64,000 nt of DNA. Origin: Polyangiaceae bacterium (GTDB lineage: Bacteria > Myxococcota_A > Polyangia > Polyangiales > Polyangiaceae). Made by a program: the position numbers and the translations under genes. Shown here piece by piece: positions 26,841 to 35,895 of this stretch (its first letter is position 1; every line of letters starts with the position of its first letter). Below the pieces are notes generated by a model. That model had not been told where the DNA came from. It searched no databases and worked only from the letters and a program-made list of their open reading frames with translations. The DNA lies in assembly GCA_025937785.1 (NCBI GenBank), contig JAICQQ010000019.1:1-64000 (forward strand), in the 5' to 3' direction.

Positions 26841-27512
26841 ATGAAACGCACAGTGACACTTTTCTGCGGCCTCGGAATGCTCACGCTCCCAGGCACCGTT
26901 CTCGCTCAGGAGAGCTATCTCCCTCCGGAGGAGAACGCCCGGGAGCGGCATGGCGGAGTGTTCGACAATGGGGCACGTGACCCGAACCAGCCGGAGCTCG
27001 TGGTTCCGGGCGGGATGAGCGCGTCGATTGGTGGCGGCGTGCGGGGGTTCATGGAGGAAAGCGCTCGTGATACGGTCGACTCGTTCGGCGTCTGGGAGGG
27101 CCGGCTGGTGTACGGCACACGACGCACGCTAGGCGTGGAAGCGGGATACACGGGAGCCCTGGGGGGCGTCGACGCCCTGGGCTTGGACGACAATGCGAGG
27201 CTGCTGTCGAACTCGGTGGAGGGTGCCCTCAGGCTGCATCTCTTGGCAGGCATGTGGCAACCGTACCTGTTGGCCGGCGCCGGCTGGCAGCGTTACACAA
27301 TCACCAGCGAGGACTACAATACCTCGAGTTTGGTGGACAACGACGATCAGGTCGTCTTCCCGCTCGGTGTGGGTTTGAGCATGCGCTACGAGGGCTTCCT
27401 GGCCGATGCCCGTGGCGTTTATCGTCCCACGCTGGCCGCAGATCTGATTCCGGCGGCTGGAAGCGACATGGCCACCTGGACCGGATCGCTGTCCGCGGGC
27501 GCTGAGTTCTAA
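26841..27512 (+). CDS. Outer-membrane beta-barrel protein
   Basis: The ATG at 26841 follows a strong GGAGG site and gives 223 residues. A signal peptide ends TVLAQ. The mature part alternates Gly and aromatic residues in strand-like segments (GVEAGYTGALGG, AYL-type strands LLAGAGWQRYTI, VFPLGVGLSMRYEGF) and ends in SAGAEF with a terminal Phe, the outer-membrane insertion signature. Small eight-strand OmpA-like barrels look like this. Function unknown. Confidence 0.85.
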   Translation: MKRTVTLFCGLGMLTLPGTVLAQESYLPPEENARERHGGVFDNGARDPNQPELVVPGGMSASIGGGVRGFMEESARDTVDSFGVWEGRLVYGTRRTLGVEAGYTGALGGVDALGLDDNARLLSNSVEGALRLHLLAGMWQPYLLAGAGWQRYTITSEDYNTSSLVDNDDQVVFPLGVGLSMRYEGFLADARGVYRPTLAADLIPAAGSDMATWTGSLSAGAEF

Positions 27513-27552
27513 GCAGCCCCTCGCTGTCCTCTCTCCATGGTTCGTCACGGAG

Positions 27553-27612
27553 TTCGCGCGGCTCGGCCTGTCGGGGTCGCGCGAAACTTCGGGCTCTAAT
27601 CGTCTAGAGCCC
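27553..27612. terminator. Candidate bidirectional terminator between convergent genes
   Basis: Two nested hairpins lie between the convergent outer-membrane protein and galactanase genes: TTCGCGCG (27553-27560) with CGCGCGAA (27578-27585), and GGGCTCTA (27591-27598) with TAGAGCCC (27605-27612) around a six-base loop. There is no T-tract, so intrinsic termination is only suggested. Confidence 0.45.
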
Positions 27613-27709
27613 AGCGATCGGACCCGAGTCGAGATCGATGTTGCCGACGCCGTCGAGCTCGAGGCCCAGGTACTGCGCGCGTGAAGGTTTCAACCCTTCT
27701 ACCCATCGG

Positions 27710-29311
27710 TCACCAGCACCAGTGCCACCTCCAGCGCCGGTGAGGCTCGCTCGAGTCGACCAGAAACTCGGACATCGCCGGCAGGGCCACTTCGTCGAAG
27801 TCGAAGAGCGCTTGGTTCTCCCACGCGTTGCCCGAGCTCGGGTCCGTCGGATCCCAACCGTTGCCAGGAACCGACGTCCAGGTGGCATCCCAATAGAAGG
27901 CGCCCAGGCCGCGACCCTGAGGGACCGCGCGCACGATGGAGAGCACGTCGCGCAGGTTCGCAGCTTGCCCCTCGGGGCTCGCCGCGTAGCCGGCAACCAA
28001 CTGCTCCGGGAGGCCTATGATGTTGGGCGTGCTGTCGACGCCGTCGAGCGTGAACGGGTACGCCGTCTCGACGACCATCACCTCCTTGTCATAACGCGCC
28101 GCGACGTCGTTGAGATTGTGCTGAAGGTCTCCGAGCGATCCGTGCCAGTAGCCGTAGTAAGAGGCGGCGATGATGTCGAAGTCTACGCCTTGCGCGGTGA
28201 TGTTGTCGAACCACCAGCGGAACGCGCCGTTGTCGCCTCCATTGGCCAGGTGGAGCGCGACCTTCGTGCGCGGAGAGCAGTCTTCGACCGCCGCGCGGCC
28301 CGCCTTCAGCAGCCGCCCCAGGTTTTCCCAGTTCGGTGGATCCCAGGTGTGCCCGTAGGGCCACAACATGCCTGAGTTGAGCTCGTTGCCGAGCTGGATC
28401 ATGTCCGGTGCGCCGCCGCGGCGCTTGACCTCCCTGCAGACCTCGTAGGTGTGATCGTAAACTGCTGCTTCGAGCTCTTCGAGGTCGAAATCGGCCCACG
28501 CGGTCGGAATCGCTTGTTGACCGGGATCCGCCCAAAAGTCCGAGTAGTGCAGGTCGAGCAGCACCTCGAGCCCGGCGCGTTGGGCCCGCCGCGCCATCTC
28601 TGCCGCTTCGTCGACACCGTGGTAGCCGTCCGCCGGATCCACCCAGACCCGCAAGCGAATGTGCGTGGCGCCGTGATCCTTCAGGATGTCGAGCGCGGAG
28701 TCCCAGTGACGGCGTCGCCCGCGATCGCTGGCGTAGCGACCACCGAAGTCCTCCGACTTGGCGAGGCTCGACACGTCGGCGCCGCGCACGGGCAAGCTCA
28801 CGGTGCCAGGCACGAGCGTGACGTCGTCGAAGTTGGTCCATTCACCGCCCGCGGCATCCGTGTGCAGCCGGATGGTGCATTTGCCGTGCTTCGCGTAGCC
28901 CGAAACCGCCACTTCCAACCACTGGTCGGGCCACGCTACTGGCACGGCTACGCGCTCGGGTTCTTCCCCGCAGTCGAGCTCGAGGTACGCGGTGTTGTCG
29001 CCCGAGCTGCGTCGTGCCCAGCCACGCAGCGTGTATGAGCCCCGCTGGAGCCCGCGAATCACTTGAGTAGTCTCGACGAAGTAGTCGCTGGTGCTCCAGT
29101 GAGACAGCCGAAAATCGTCATCGAAGCGCCCGCCCCATTCGGTAAAGTCCGCTTCTATCACTCCGCTGCTCTTCCAACCGGCAGGCGCGGCCACTCCGGT
29201 ACCATCGTCGTTGAAACTCGCGTTCACGAGCCCCGCTGCAGCTGAAGCGGACCCCGTCAGTGCCAGCAGCGCGCACAGCGCGCCCGCCCCTCCAAGGATT
29301 CGAGACCTCAT
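27710..29311 (-). CDS. GH53 endo-beta-1,4-galactanase with N-terminal galactan-binding-like domain
   Basis: The 533-residue protein has a Sec signal (LLALTGSASA), then a beta-sandwich of about 140 residues (LVNASFNDDG, APAGWKSSG, YTLRGWARRS) of the CBM61 type that binds galactan. The GH53 barrel follows: GADVSSLAKSEDFGG, then acid/base Glu310 (QLGNELNSGMLWP) and nucleophile Glu415 (MVVETAYPF). It cleaves beta-1,4-galactan side chains of pectin. The last 12 residues (after MSEFLVDSS) look unlike the family, while another frame goes on to a plausible tail, so a late frameshift is possible. It lies behind the kinase operon with a 290-base gap. Confidence 0.93.
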   Translation of the reverse strand: MRSRILGGAGALCALLALTGSASAAAGLVNASFNDDGTGVAAPAGWKSSGVIEADFTEWGGRFDDDFRLSHWSTSDYFVETTQVIRGLQRGSYTLRGWARRSSGDNTAYLELDCGEEPERVAVPVAWPDQWLEVAVSGYAKHGKCTIRLHTDAAGGEWTNFDDVTLVPGTVSLPVRGADVSSLAKSEDFGGRYASDRGRRRHWDSALDILKDHGATHIRLRVWVDPADGYHGVDEAAEMARRAQRAGLEVLLDLHYSDFWADPGQQAIPTAWADFDLEELEAAVYDHTYEVCREVKRRGGAPDMIQLGNELNSGMLWPYGHTWDPPNWENLGRLLKAGRAAVEDCSPRTKVALHLANGGDNGAFRWWFDNITAQGVDFDIIAASYYGYWHGSLGDLQHNLNDVAARYDKEVMVVETAYPFTLDGVDSTPNIIGLPEQLVAGYAASPEGQAANLRDVLSIVRAVPQGRGLGAFYWDATWTSVPGNGWDPTDPSSGNAWENQALFDFDEVALPAMSEFLVDSSEPHRRWRWHWCW

Positions 29312-29601
29312 GATTCGTGCTCCATTGGACGCGCCGCCGTCCCGGCGTTCATCGCAAAATGCGGCGCCCGCCTGCGGAACGAACTACCCTCAGCGTTCCA
29401 CCTCTCGTCAATACTAGCGGCGAGTCAGGTTCGGCTCAAGGCCCGATAGGTGATCGAGCCCATTTCAGTGCGCGCCGCTGCGACACAGTTCACTAATGCA
29501 TCACACACAATGGTAGTGAATTGTGCGCGTAGTCGGCAGACAGGCGCGCCGCCGGAGCCGTGCACAAACGCGCTACTTGTCAGATCACGCCCAATGGCAC
29601 G

Positions 29602-31290
29602 CTATCTGTACTTCTCGTGGAAGGCATCGAGCGCCCGCAGCGGCGCACCGTCCCAGTCGAACAGTGCGGTATCGGGCACGTTGGACGGCAGCGCGGGTGT
29701 GTCGAGCCAGATCGGATCCCAGTAGCTGACCCCGATGACCCCGTCGATTTCGTGCAGTTGCTGGAACAGGCTCCGCAGGAACAGCTCCTGACCCCGTGGC
29801 GAAACCCCGAAGGTCTCGAGCCCCTGCGGCTCCAGGTCATTCGAGGCGATCATCGTCGGAAAGCCGCTGGGACGCTCGAGGCTCCAAGGAAAGCCGGTTT
29901 CGACCACGATCACCTGCTTGCCTGTCAGCTCGATGCTGCGCTCGACTACCTTGCGCATCTCGTCCACGCGCAGATTGGACCAGAACGGGTAGAGCGAGAC
30001 GCCGACCACGTCGTAGTCCAGCGCCGCCTGCTCGGCCCAGCCGAGCCACTCGTACAGCGCCGAGCCCGGCTCGCTCAGGTGTACCGCGATCAAAGTTTCT
30101 GGCGCCACTTCGCGCACCGCGCGTGCGCCAGCCATGAACAGGCGGGCGAAACCGTCGAAGTTGGCGCCCCCTGCGGCGATTTGCCCTTCTGGCCACAAGA
30201 TCCCTGCGTTCGTCTCGTTGCCCAGCGACACGAGGTGGGGCGGCGTACCCTGGTCACGGAAAGCTTCCAGGGTGCCTTTGGTGTACTCGTAGACCGCGGC
30301 CTCCAGCTCCGTCACATCGAGCTCCTCCCAACGGTACGGCTTGTACTGCTGACCGGGGTTCGTCCAATAGTCGCTGTAGTGGAAGGACACCAAAAGCTCG
30401 AGACCGAACTCGCTGCAGCGCTCCGCGTTGGCAAGAGTGTCGTCGAGATTCTGGTAGCCGGGCGGAAACTGATTGGAGGGGTAGTGGTCGGGAGATCCCG
30501 GGTCGTTGTGCAACCGGAAACGGGCCAGGTTGAAGCCGCTGTCGCTGAGCACCTCCAGCACTTCGGTCGGGTTGCCTGCTCGATCGACGAACTCGACCCC
30601 GAGGTCGTCGAGCTGGCGCCGAAAGCTCAGATCGCCGCCGAGCAAGAATGCGTCGTCCCACTCTGGTGACCCGTTGAGCAATTCCAGCGCGTCCACCTTG
30701 ACCCAGCTGTCGGCCGGACCTTCCAGGTGAACGCCTAGAGTCACCTCCGTTGAAGCGGGCTTCAGTCCGGCGAGCGTGAGGCGCAGCGAAGAGCTCAGCC
30801 CACCAGGAACGGCCACACGCGTCTCCGACTCCGTCGTTCTGAGGAACAGGTAGGAAGCTCCCGCCACGACGGAGGACTTGAACCAACCGCGCAGGGTGTA
30901 GCGAGCATCGGGGCGCAGCACGAGGTCTTGGGTCACCTCGACCGCGTAGGCTTCGGTGGTGCGCGATGCCAAGTGGCGCTCCCCCCGATAGGCATCGAGG
31001 CTTTCCACGAACACCCCGCCGGCATCGGCGCGAACCCGCCAGCCGTCGAGCCCGGCTTCGAAGCTGGGGTTCACGAGGGTGTCATCGCCCACCGGATCGG
31101 GCTCGGCGCTCGCGCCGCCGTCCCCGCCGCTGCCGCCACCGGTGGTGGTGCTGCTGACGTTGGAGCTACTCTTGCCGGTGCTGGTCACCACGCTGTCGTT
31201 CGAACCGGCGAAGTCCGGCGAGCCTACGCAGCTGACCAACGAGGCCGCCGCTAGCAGCGCAAGGTGCGGCTCTCGATGGGGCCGGCTCAT
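29602..31290 (-). CDS. GH53 endo-beta-1,4-galactanase lipoprotein
   Basis: The ATG at 31290 is two bases after the upstream stop and gives 562 residues. A lipoprotein signal (LVSCVGS), a short linker, then an N-terminal beta-sandwich (LVNPSFEAGLDGWRVRA, YTLRGWFKSS) similar to CBM61, then the GH53 barrel. Acid/base is Glu359 (SLGNETNAGILWP) and nucleophile is Glu464 (VIVVETGFPW). It is the last gene of the operon with the kinase. Sequence differs from the neighbouring GH53 at many positions, so it is not a recent copy; it lacks the GADVS start motif and may prefer another galactan. Confidence 0.93.
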   Translation of the reverse strand: MSRPHREPHLALLAAASLVSCVGSPDFAGSNDSVVTSTGKSSSNVSSTTTGGGSGGDGGASAEPDPVGDDTLVNPSFEAGLDGWRVRADAGGVFVESLDAYRGERHLASRTTEAYAVEVTQDLVLRPDARYTLRGWFKSSVVAGASYLFLRTTESETRVAVPGGLSSSLRLTLAGLKPASTEVTLGVHLEGPADSWVKVDALELLNGSPEWDDAFLLGGDLSFRRQLDDLGVEFVDRAGNPTEVLEVLSDSGFNLARFRLHNDPGSPDHYPSNQFPPGYQNLDDTLANAERCSEFGLELLVSFHYSDYWTNPGQQYKPYRWEELDVTELEAAVYEYTKGTLEAFRDQGTPPHLVSLGNETNAGILWPEGQIAAGGANFDGFARLFMAGARAVREVAPETLIAVHLSEPGSALYEWLGWAEQAALDYDVVGVSLYPFWSNLRVDEMRKVVERSIELTGKQVIVVETGFPWSLERPSGFPTMIASNDLEPQGLETFGVSPRGQELFLRSLFQQLHEIDGVIGVSYWDPIWLDTPALPSNVPDTALFDWDGAPLRALDAFHEKYR

Positions 31291-31292
31291 CC

Positions 31293-32273
31293 TCACCAGG
31301 CCTGAACTGCAACCACTCCGAACGAACCGCGATCCTCGAGCCCCACGACGGGATGTAGCTGGAGCGCGACGTCCTGCCCCGGCGTCGCATCCGTCGGACG
31401 CGCCAGGTAGACGATGGTGGCCGTGAGTAGGCTCGCGGCACCCACCGCCAGCGAGATGTCGCCGATCAAGTAGGAGTTCTTCATCGGCTGAAGCTGTTCG
31501 TCGCTGCACGCGGGTTCACACTCCCGCTCGAGTTCGCTCTTGCGCTGGTTCCCGATCAAGGCGAAGACCCCGAAGCTGGCAAACCCCGCAGCGGACAGCC
31601 CCAGGAGCGGATACACGATCGTCGGCGTCGGCCTACTAGCGGGTTCCGGGGGTCCAGAGTCCATGCCGGGCGCACCCGGGGCAGACTTCGCGGTCTCGAA
31701 CTCGAAGTCTACGACCTGCGTTCCCCCGCCATCGCGTGCGAACACGACCTGCTCCCGGACTGGAAAGGGGGCTAGCTCCGCTCGCACCACGTGGCGCCCC
31801 GGATCGACCTTCGTGATCCCCTCGCGGTCGGTGATCAGATCGCCGTTGAGTGTCACCCGCGCTTCCTGCGACTCGACGCCATCGAGTGTGACGCTGAAGG
31901 CCAGCGACGGCGTCCTGCGATCGAGCTCACCGATCCACTCGCCACAGTCCTCGATCACGGGTCCGGGGCAAGAAGCGGTCGAACAGATCAGCAACTGCTC
32001 CTGAGCCTCTTTGAACCGCGTTTCCTTCTTGAGGGCCTGAGCCTTCACGTGCGCGGCCAGGCAGGCAGCCGTGTCTGGCTGCTCGGAGACCGCTTCCGAG
32101 TCGGGTTCGGCCCCGGCAACGTGGGGGTCCATGGACTCCGTGTCGGCGGCGGGCTGGCCGTGTGCCGCCGACGCCCAGCTTGACAGGGCAAGGGTTGCCA
32201 ACGACGCCCACGCGCGGAACGCCGGCCGGCGTGATACGGGTTGAGAACCTGGCGCGTACCTCATCAGATGCAC
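31293..32273 (-). CDS. Kinase-coupled membrane protein, PEGA-like
   Basis: The 326-residue protein overlaps the kinase stop by 10 bases. It has a signal peptide (ALSSWASAAHGQP), a Cys-containing helical part (ACLAAHVKAQALKKETRFKEAQEQLLICSTASC), a beta stretch like PEGA (VTLNGDLITDREGITKVDPGRHVVRAEL) and two C-terminal membrane segments (YPLLGLSAAGFASFGVFALIG and IGDISLAVGAASLLTATIVYL). Such proteins sit directly after Ser/Thr kinases in myxobacteria and may be periplasmic partners. The function is unknown and inferred from the coupled position. Confidence 0.8.
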   Translation of the reverse strand: MHLMRYAPGSQPVSRRPAFRAWASLATLALSSWASAAHGQPAADTESMDPHVAGAEPDSEAVSEQPDTAACLAAHVKAQALKKETRFKEAQEQLLICSTASCPGPVIEDCGEWIGELDRRTPSLAFSVTLDGVESQEARVTLNGDLITDREGITKVDPGRHVVRAELAPFPVREQVVFARDGGGTQVVDFEFETAKSAPGAPGMDSGPPEPASRPTPTIVYPLLGLSAAGFASFGVFALIGNQRKSELERECEPACSDEQLQPMKNSYLIGDISLAVGAASLLTATIVYLARPTDATPGQDVALQLHPVVGLEDRGSFGVVAVQAW

Positions 32274-33940
32274 TCCGGCTTGTAGGTCTTGATCCCCTGG
32301 TCGAAGTAGAAGGGGGGATCGCAGGTCTTGGCTGGCGCCGCGGGCCGCGCCGGTGCCGCGCTGCGCGGCGGAGCGGCCGCGGGCACCGCGGCTGCGGGCG
32401 GTGCCTGACGCACCGGCGCCGGCCTACGTGCCGTCGCCTTCCGCTCGGGCTCGCGCGCCTTTTCGTCGGGCGCACGCTCGGCGTCTGCGGGCGGCAGCGC
32501 CCGAAGCTCGACGTGCAGCGTGGTGTCTGCATCCACGCGCACGCGGCGCTCCTCGGTCTCGAAGCCTGCACGTTCCACGCGCAGCGTGTGTTCGGAGCCG
32601 AGCCCCACGTCGAACTGCGGCGGTTGACCCAACACCTGCCGGCCATTCAAGAACACGGTGGCGTCTGCCGGGGTCGAGCGGATCGTGAGCACGGCGCTTC
32701 GAGCAACGCTGGCAGCAGCGCTCGGAGCGGGTGCACCGGCAACGTCGGCGCGGGGTCCGAGTGTGCCGATGGCGATACCCAACACCACGGCGGCGCTCGC
32801 AAGGGCAACTGGCATCACCCAGGCCCGCCGCGCCAGCTGCTGGTGTTCGGCCGTCACCTCGCTCGGCGCCGCCGTCGACGTCACCAATGACCTGAGCGAG
32901 CCGCTGCTCTCCGACCGGCTCGCGGCGTCTGGCGCCGCCTTCACCTTCACCACCGCGTCCGCGATCAGCCGCTTGCGCTGCTCGCGCTGCTCGCGGCAGG
33001 TGTCAGAAAGGTACAGGCCGACGTCGCGCGCGCTCGCGGGCGGCAGCTGCCGCAGATAGGCCTCGAGGTCGAGTCGCAATGCCTCGGCCGTGGGGTAGCG
33101 ATCGTCCGCCTTGTGCGCCGTGGCTCGCTCCACGATGTTCGCGAGCGCGTCATCGACCGCTACGAGCTCGCGCAGGTTCGGCAGATTGCCCGACCAGACT
33201 TGCTGGAGGATCTCGACGTCGGACGACTTGCCCCACATGCGCGTGCCGGCGACCGCCTCCCAGAGCATGCAACCGACCGCATAGACGTCGGTGCGTCGAT
33301 CGGTCTTCTCGCCCGTGAATTGCTCCACCGGCATGTAGGCGACGCGACCCTTGACCACACCTTCACGAGTTTCGTCCGCGCCAACGAGCTCGGTCGCCTT
33401 GGCGATACCGAAGTCGAGCAACTTCACGCGCCCGTCGTAGGTGAGGAACACGTTCTGTGGGCTGACGTCCCGGTGCACGATCCCCAGCGGGTTTCCTTCG
33501 TAGTCAGCGAACTCGTGCGCGTAGTGCAGCCCATGCAGCACGTCGCACAGCACGCGCAGGCGCATCGACAGAGTGAAACCTTGCGCGGCCGTCAAGTAAG
33601 CTTCCGCAAGAGAGAGCCCGTCCAGATACTCCATCACGAGCATCACGGTCGCGCCGGACTCCACGACCTCGTAGACCTGAACCACGTTGGGGTGGTTCAG
33701 ACGCGCTGAAAGGCGTGCCTCGGCGAGGAACATGCGACGCAGCTCGTCGACGGCCGCGTTGCCCTCACGCACGGCTTTCACCACGACCAGGCGCGAGAAG
33801 TCGTTCTGCCCCGAGGCGAGCGCGAGGTGGACCGTCGCCATACCGCCGCTGCCGAGTTGCAGCAGGCGGCGGTAGCGCAACCCCTGACTGCTGCTCTCTT
33901 GCTGGCTGTCGACGCTGTCCGGGCTTTGCATGGCGAGCAC
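32264..33940 (-). CDS. Hanks-type Ser/Thr protein kinase with PEGA domain
   Basis: The 558-residue protein starts at the GTG at 33940, directly after the preceding stop (an ATG at 33931 is possible). Kinase motifs: Gly loop LGSGGMATVHLA, Lys55, HRD 156-158, DFG 176-178, and a YMPVEQF activation segment in place of APE. One membrane helix lies at 374-394, then a PEGA-like domain (SVARSAVLTIRSTPADATVFLNG, about 415-480) and a Pro/Ala tail ending in CDPPFYFDQG. So the kinase is inside and the PEGA part outside the inner membrane. Its place in a galactan operon suggests it transmits extracellular glycan or enzyme state. Confidence 0.95.
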   Translation of the reverse strand: MLAMQSPDSVDSQQESSSQGLRYRRLLQLGSGGMATVHLALASGQNDFSRLVVVKAVREGNAAVDELRRMFLAEARLSARLNHPNVVQVYEVVESGATVMLVMEYLDGLSLAEAYLTAAQGFTLSMRLRVLCDVLHGLHYAHEFADYEGNPLGIVHRDVSPQNVFLTYDGRVKLLDFGIAKATELVGADETREGVVKGRVAYMPVEQFTGEKTDRRTDVYAVGCMLWEAVAGTRMWGKSSDVEILQQVWSGNLPNLRELVAVDDALANIVERATAHKADDRYPTAEALRLDLEAYLRQLPPASARDVGLYLSDTCREQREQRKRLIADAVVKVKAAPDAASRSESSGSLRSLVTSTAAPSEVTAEHQQLARRAWVMPVALASAAVVLGIAIGTLGPRADVAGAPAPSAAASVARSAVLTIRSTPADATVFLNGRQVLGQPPQFDVGLGSEHTLRVERAGFETEERRVRVDADTTLHVELRALPPADAERAPDEKAREPERKATARRPAPVRQAPPAAAVPAAAPPRSAAPARPAAPAKTCDPPFYFDQGIKTYKPECI

Positions 33941-34822
33941 CTACTGCGGGTCCATTTCGAAGCTGAACATGTCGGCGTTCAGCCAGTCCGTTGGGTTCGA
34001 GTCCACCGTGAAACCCACCTCACAATGGCCGCCGAGCACTTCGATGCCCCCGATACCGACCTCGATCCACTGCGTGTCCGCGGTCGGCGGCACATCTTGA
34101 TAGTTGTCCGGTCCGCCGCAATTGCGTGCGAAGATCTGGATCGCGTTGTGCGCGCCTCCCCAGTTGAAAAAGCCCTTGAAGGTGTACATGCCGTCGTCGA
34201 TCCCTTGGAGCGATTGGTAGACGCTCACCACGAAGGCGTCGGTCATGTGCCAGGTTCCGAGCAGGTTCTCTTCGGGCTCGCCGTTCGGCGTGAAGGAACC
34301 GGGCTGTGGCCACTTGACGTTCGCGTACTTGCCCCGAGCGTTGTCCGGATCGACGGTCCACCCACTCCAGAACTCCTCGAAGCTCGAGTTCGTCAGGATG
34401 TTACCGCCGTCGGTCCCGGGGCTACCGGCCGCACCGGCGGCTCCGTCGGTCGCGTCTGCGCCAGCGCCGCCACCGGTACTGACGCTGCCCCCGATCGAAC
34501 TTGTCGTTCCCGCCGTGAGCGTACTGCCAGAGCCGCCAGCGTGCGTGGCATCGCCGCTGCTGACCGATGCGGTCGTTCCGCCCGAGCCCCCCGCCGCACT
34601 GGTCGAGGAACCCAGCGCGCTGCTGCCGTTGGCACTGCTGCTGCCGCCGCTGCTGCTTCCGCTACTGCCGCCAGCGGAGGAGTTGCTGATCGTGGTCGAA
34701 CCGGGCTGCTGCAGATACTCGAAGTCCTGGAAAGAACAGCTGGCAACCAGCAAGGTGACGACCGCGGCGCGCCACAGCGTGCGGCGCGCCTTCGAGAGTA
34801 AGGGCATTGGGGCTTCTAGCAT
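33941..34822 (-). CDS. Lipoprotein with galactan-binding-like domain (no catalytic domain)
   Basis: From the ATG at 34822 the product is about 293 residues. A lipoprotein signal (LLVASCSF) is followed by a Ser/Gly/Thr linker of about 100 residues and one beta-sandwich domain (ILTNSSFEEFWSGWTVDP, YQSLQGIDDGMYTFKGFFNWGG, EVLGGHCEVGFTVDSNPTDW) like the N-terminal domains of the two GH53 enzymes. No active-site residues are seen, so it is probably a surface glycan-binding protein. It abuts the kinase start (stop at 33941, start at 33940). Confidence 0.8.
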   Translation of the reverse strand: MLEAPMPLLSKARRTLWRAAVVTLLVASCSFQDFEYLQQPGSTTISNSSAGGSSGSSSGGSSSANGSSALGSSTSAAGGSGGTTASVSSGDATHAGGSGSTLTAGTTSSIGGSVSTGGGAGADATDGAAGAAGSPGTDGGNILTNSSFEEFWSGWTVDPDNARGKYANVKWPQPGSFTPNGEPEENLLGTWHMTDAFVVSVYQSLQGIDDGMYTFKGFFNWGGAHNAIQIFARNCGGPDNYQDVPPTADTQWIEVGIGGIEVLGGHCEVGFTVDSNPTDWLNADMFSFEMDPQ

Positions 34823-34854
34823 CGTCCCGGATCGCTGCTTCGTCGAGCGAAGCG

Positions 34855-35895
34855 TCACTCCATGATGAATACTGCGTCGTCGAAGTTCGACCATGAGTCG
34901 GTCGCCGTCGAATTGGAGTCGGAATGAAATCCCACGGTCACCGTCCCGCTCGTGACGACGATGCCGCTCAAAGTGACCTTGTTGTCTTCCGTGTATCCGC
35001 TGTTCGGAACCGACAAGGGAGCGGTCATTTCGGCGTCGGGGTCGCCCTCGTCATGCCCGCGCACGAAGATGTATTGAGCGTCGAAACCTCCACCACTGAT
35101 GGCGTAGATGCTGAACGAGTAGGTACCATCGGGAACGTCCTCGATCGTCTGCAACGTGCTCACTTCGTAAGCGCTGCCTGACCAGTGCGAGATGCCTTGA
35201 TGGCTCCAGGCGCTCTCTGCGAAAGCCGGGCCTCCCACCGGATCGTTTTCCCAGCCGAACATGAACTCTTCGAAGTCACCGTTCACCAGCAGGTTCTCGT
35301 TTCCGGGAGCACCCCCTTCACCCCCCGCCCCAGTCCCGCCGGTGCTGGCGCCGCCGCCGGTGCCTCCCGTACTCGCGCCGCCGCCGGTGCCACCGGTACT
35401 CGCGCTGCCGCCCGTGTTCGAAGCCCCGCCGGTACCCGAACCGCCATTGCCGCCGGTATCTGAACCGCCATTGCCGCCGGTATCCGAACCGCCATTGCCG
35501 CCGGTATCCGAACCGCCATTGCCGCCAGCGTCCGAACCGCCATTGCCGCCGCTCGAGGTGTTGCCGCCGCTCGAGGTGTCGCTGGTGCTGGTACTGTCCG
35601 CACCGGAACTGCTGTTCCCGCCTGCCGAATTACTGCCCGTCGTGCTCACGGTGTTCGCTCCGTTGCTCGTCGCGCTCGCCACGTTGTTGGTAGCAGCGGC
35701 GGATGCATTCGAACTCGGCCCAGAATTCCCCGAGCTCGAGCCTCCGGCGCCGAGCGTCGAACCCCCGCTGCCGCCCGCGGAAGTATCGTCGTTCGACGAC
35801 GAACCGCCACCACCACCACAGGCCATGACCACGAGTGGACTCGCAGCCAAGCACGCGAACGCAACTCGGAACCTACTCTGCCTTCGTAGCATCAA
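34855..35895 (-). CDS. Lipoprotein with galactan-binding-like domain, first gene of kinase operon
   Basis: The 346-residue product has a lipoprotein signal (LVVMACGG), a very long Ser/Gly/Thr/Asn linker with 24-base repeats (GGNGGSDT units) and a C-terminal beta-sandwich (LLVNGDFEEFMFGWENDP, YEVSTLQTIEDVPDGTYSFSIYAI, GIVVTSGTVTVGFHSDSNSTATDSWSNFDDAVF) of the same type as its neighbours. No catalytic residues. It likely binds glycan at the surface. It heads the operon; about 1 kb of non-coding DNA lies upstream. Confidence 0.8.
   Translation of the reverse strand: MMLRRQSRFRVAFACLAASPLVVMACGGGGGSSSNDDTSAGGSGGSTLGAGGSSSGNSGPSSNASAAATNNVASATSNGANTVSTTGSNSAGGNSSSGADSTSTSDTSSGGNTSSGGNGGSDAGGNGGSDTGGNGGSDTGGNGGSDTGGNGGSGTGGASNTGGSASTGGTGGGASTGGTGGGASTGGTGAGGEGGAPGNENLLVNGDFEEFMFGWENDPVGGPAFAESAWSHQGISHWSGSAYEVSTLQTIEDVPDGTYSFSIYAISGGGFDAQYIFVRGHDEGDPDAEMTAPLSVPNSGYTEDNKVTLSGIVVTSGTVTVGFHSDSNSTATDSWSNFDDAVFIME
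35438..35556. repeat. 24-base tandem repeat in the linker of the galactan-binding-like lipoprotein
   Basis: Nearly five 24-base units (about 35438-35556) encode the eight-residue unit GGSDTGGN on the minus strand. They keep the frame and can lengthen or shorten the linker. Confidence 0.85.

Noticed and set aside
35438-35556. Possible CRISPR-like repeat
   Set aside because: Contiguous 24-base units without spacers, in frame within a lipoprotein linker.
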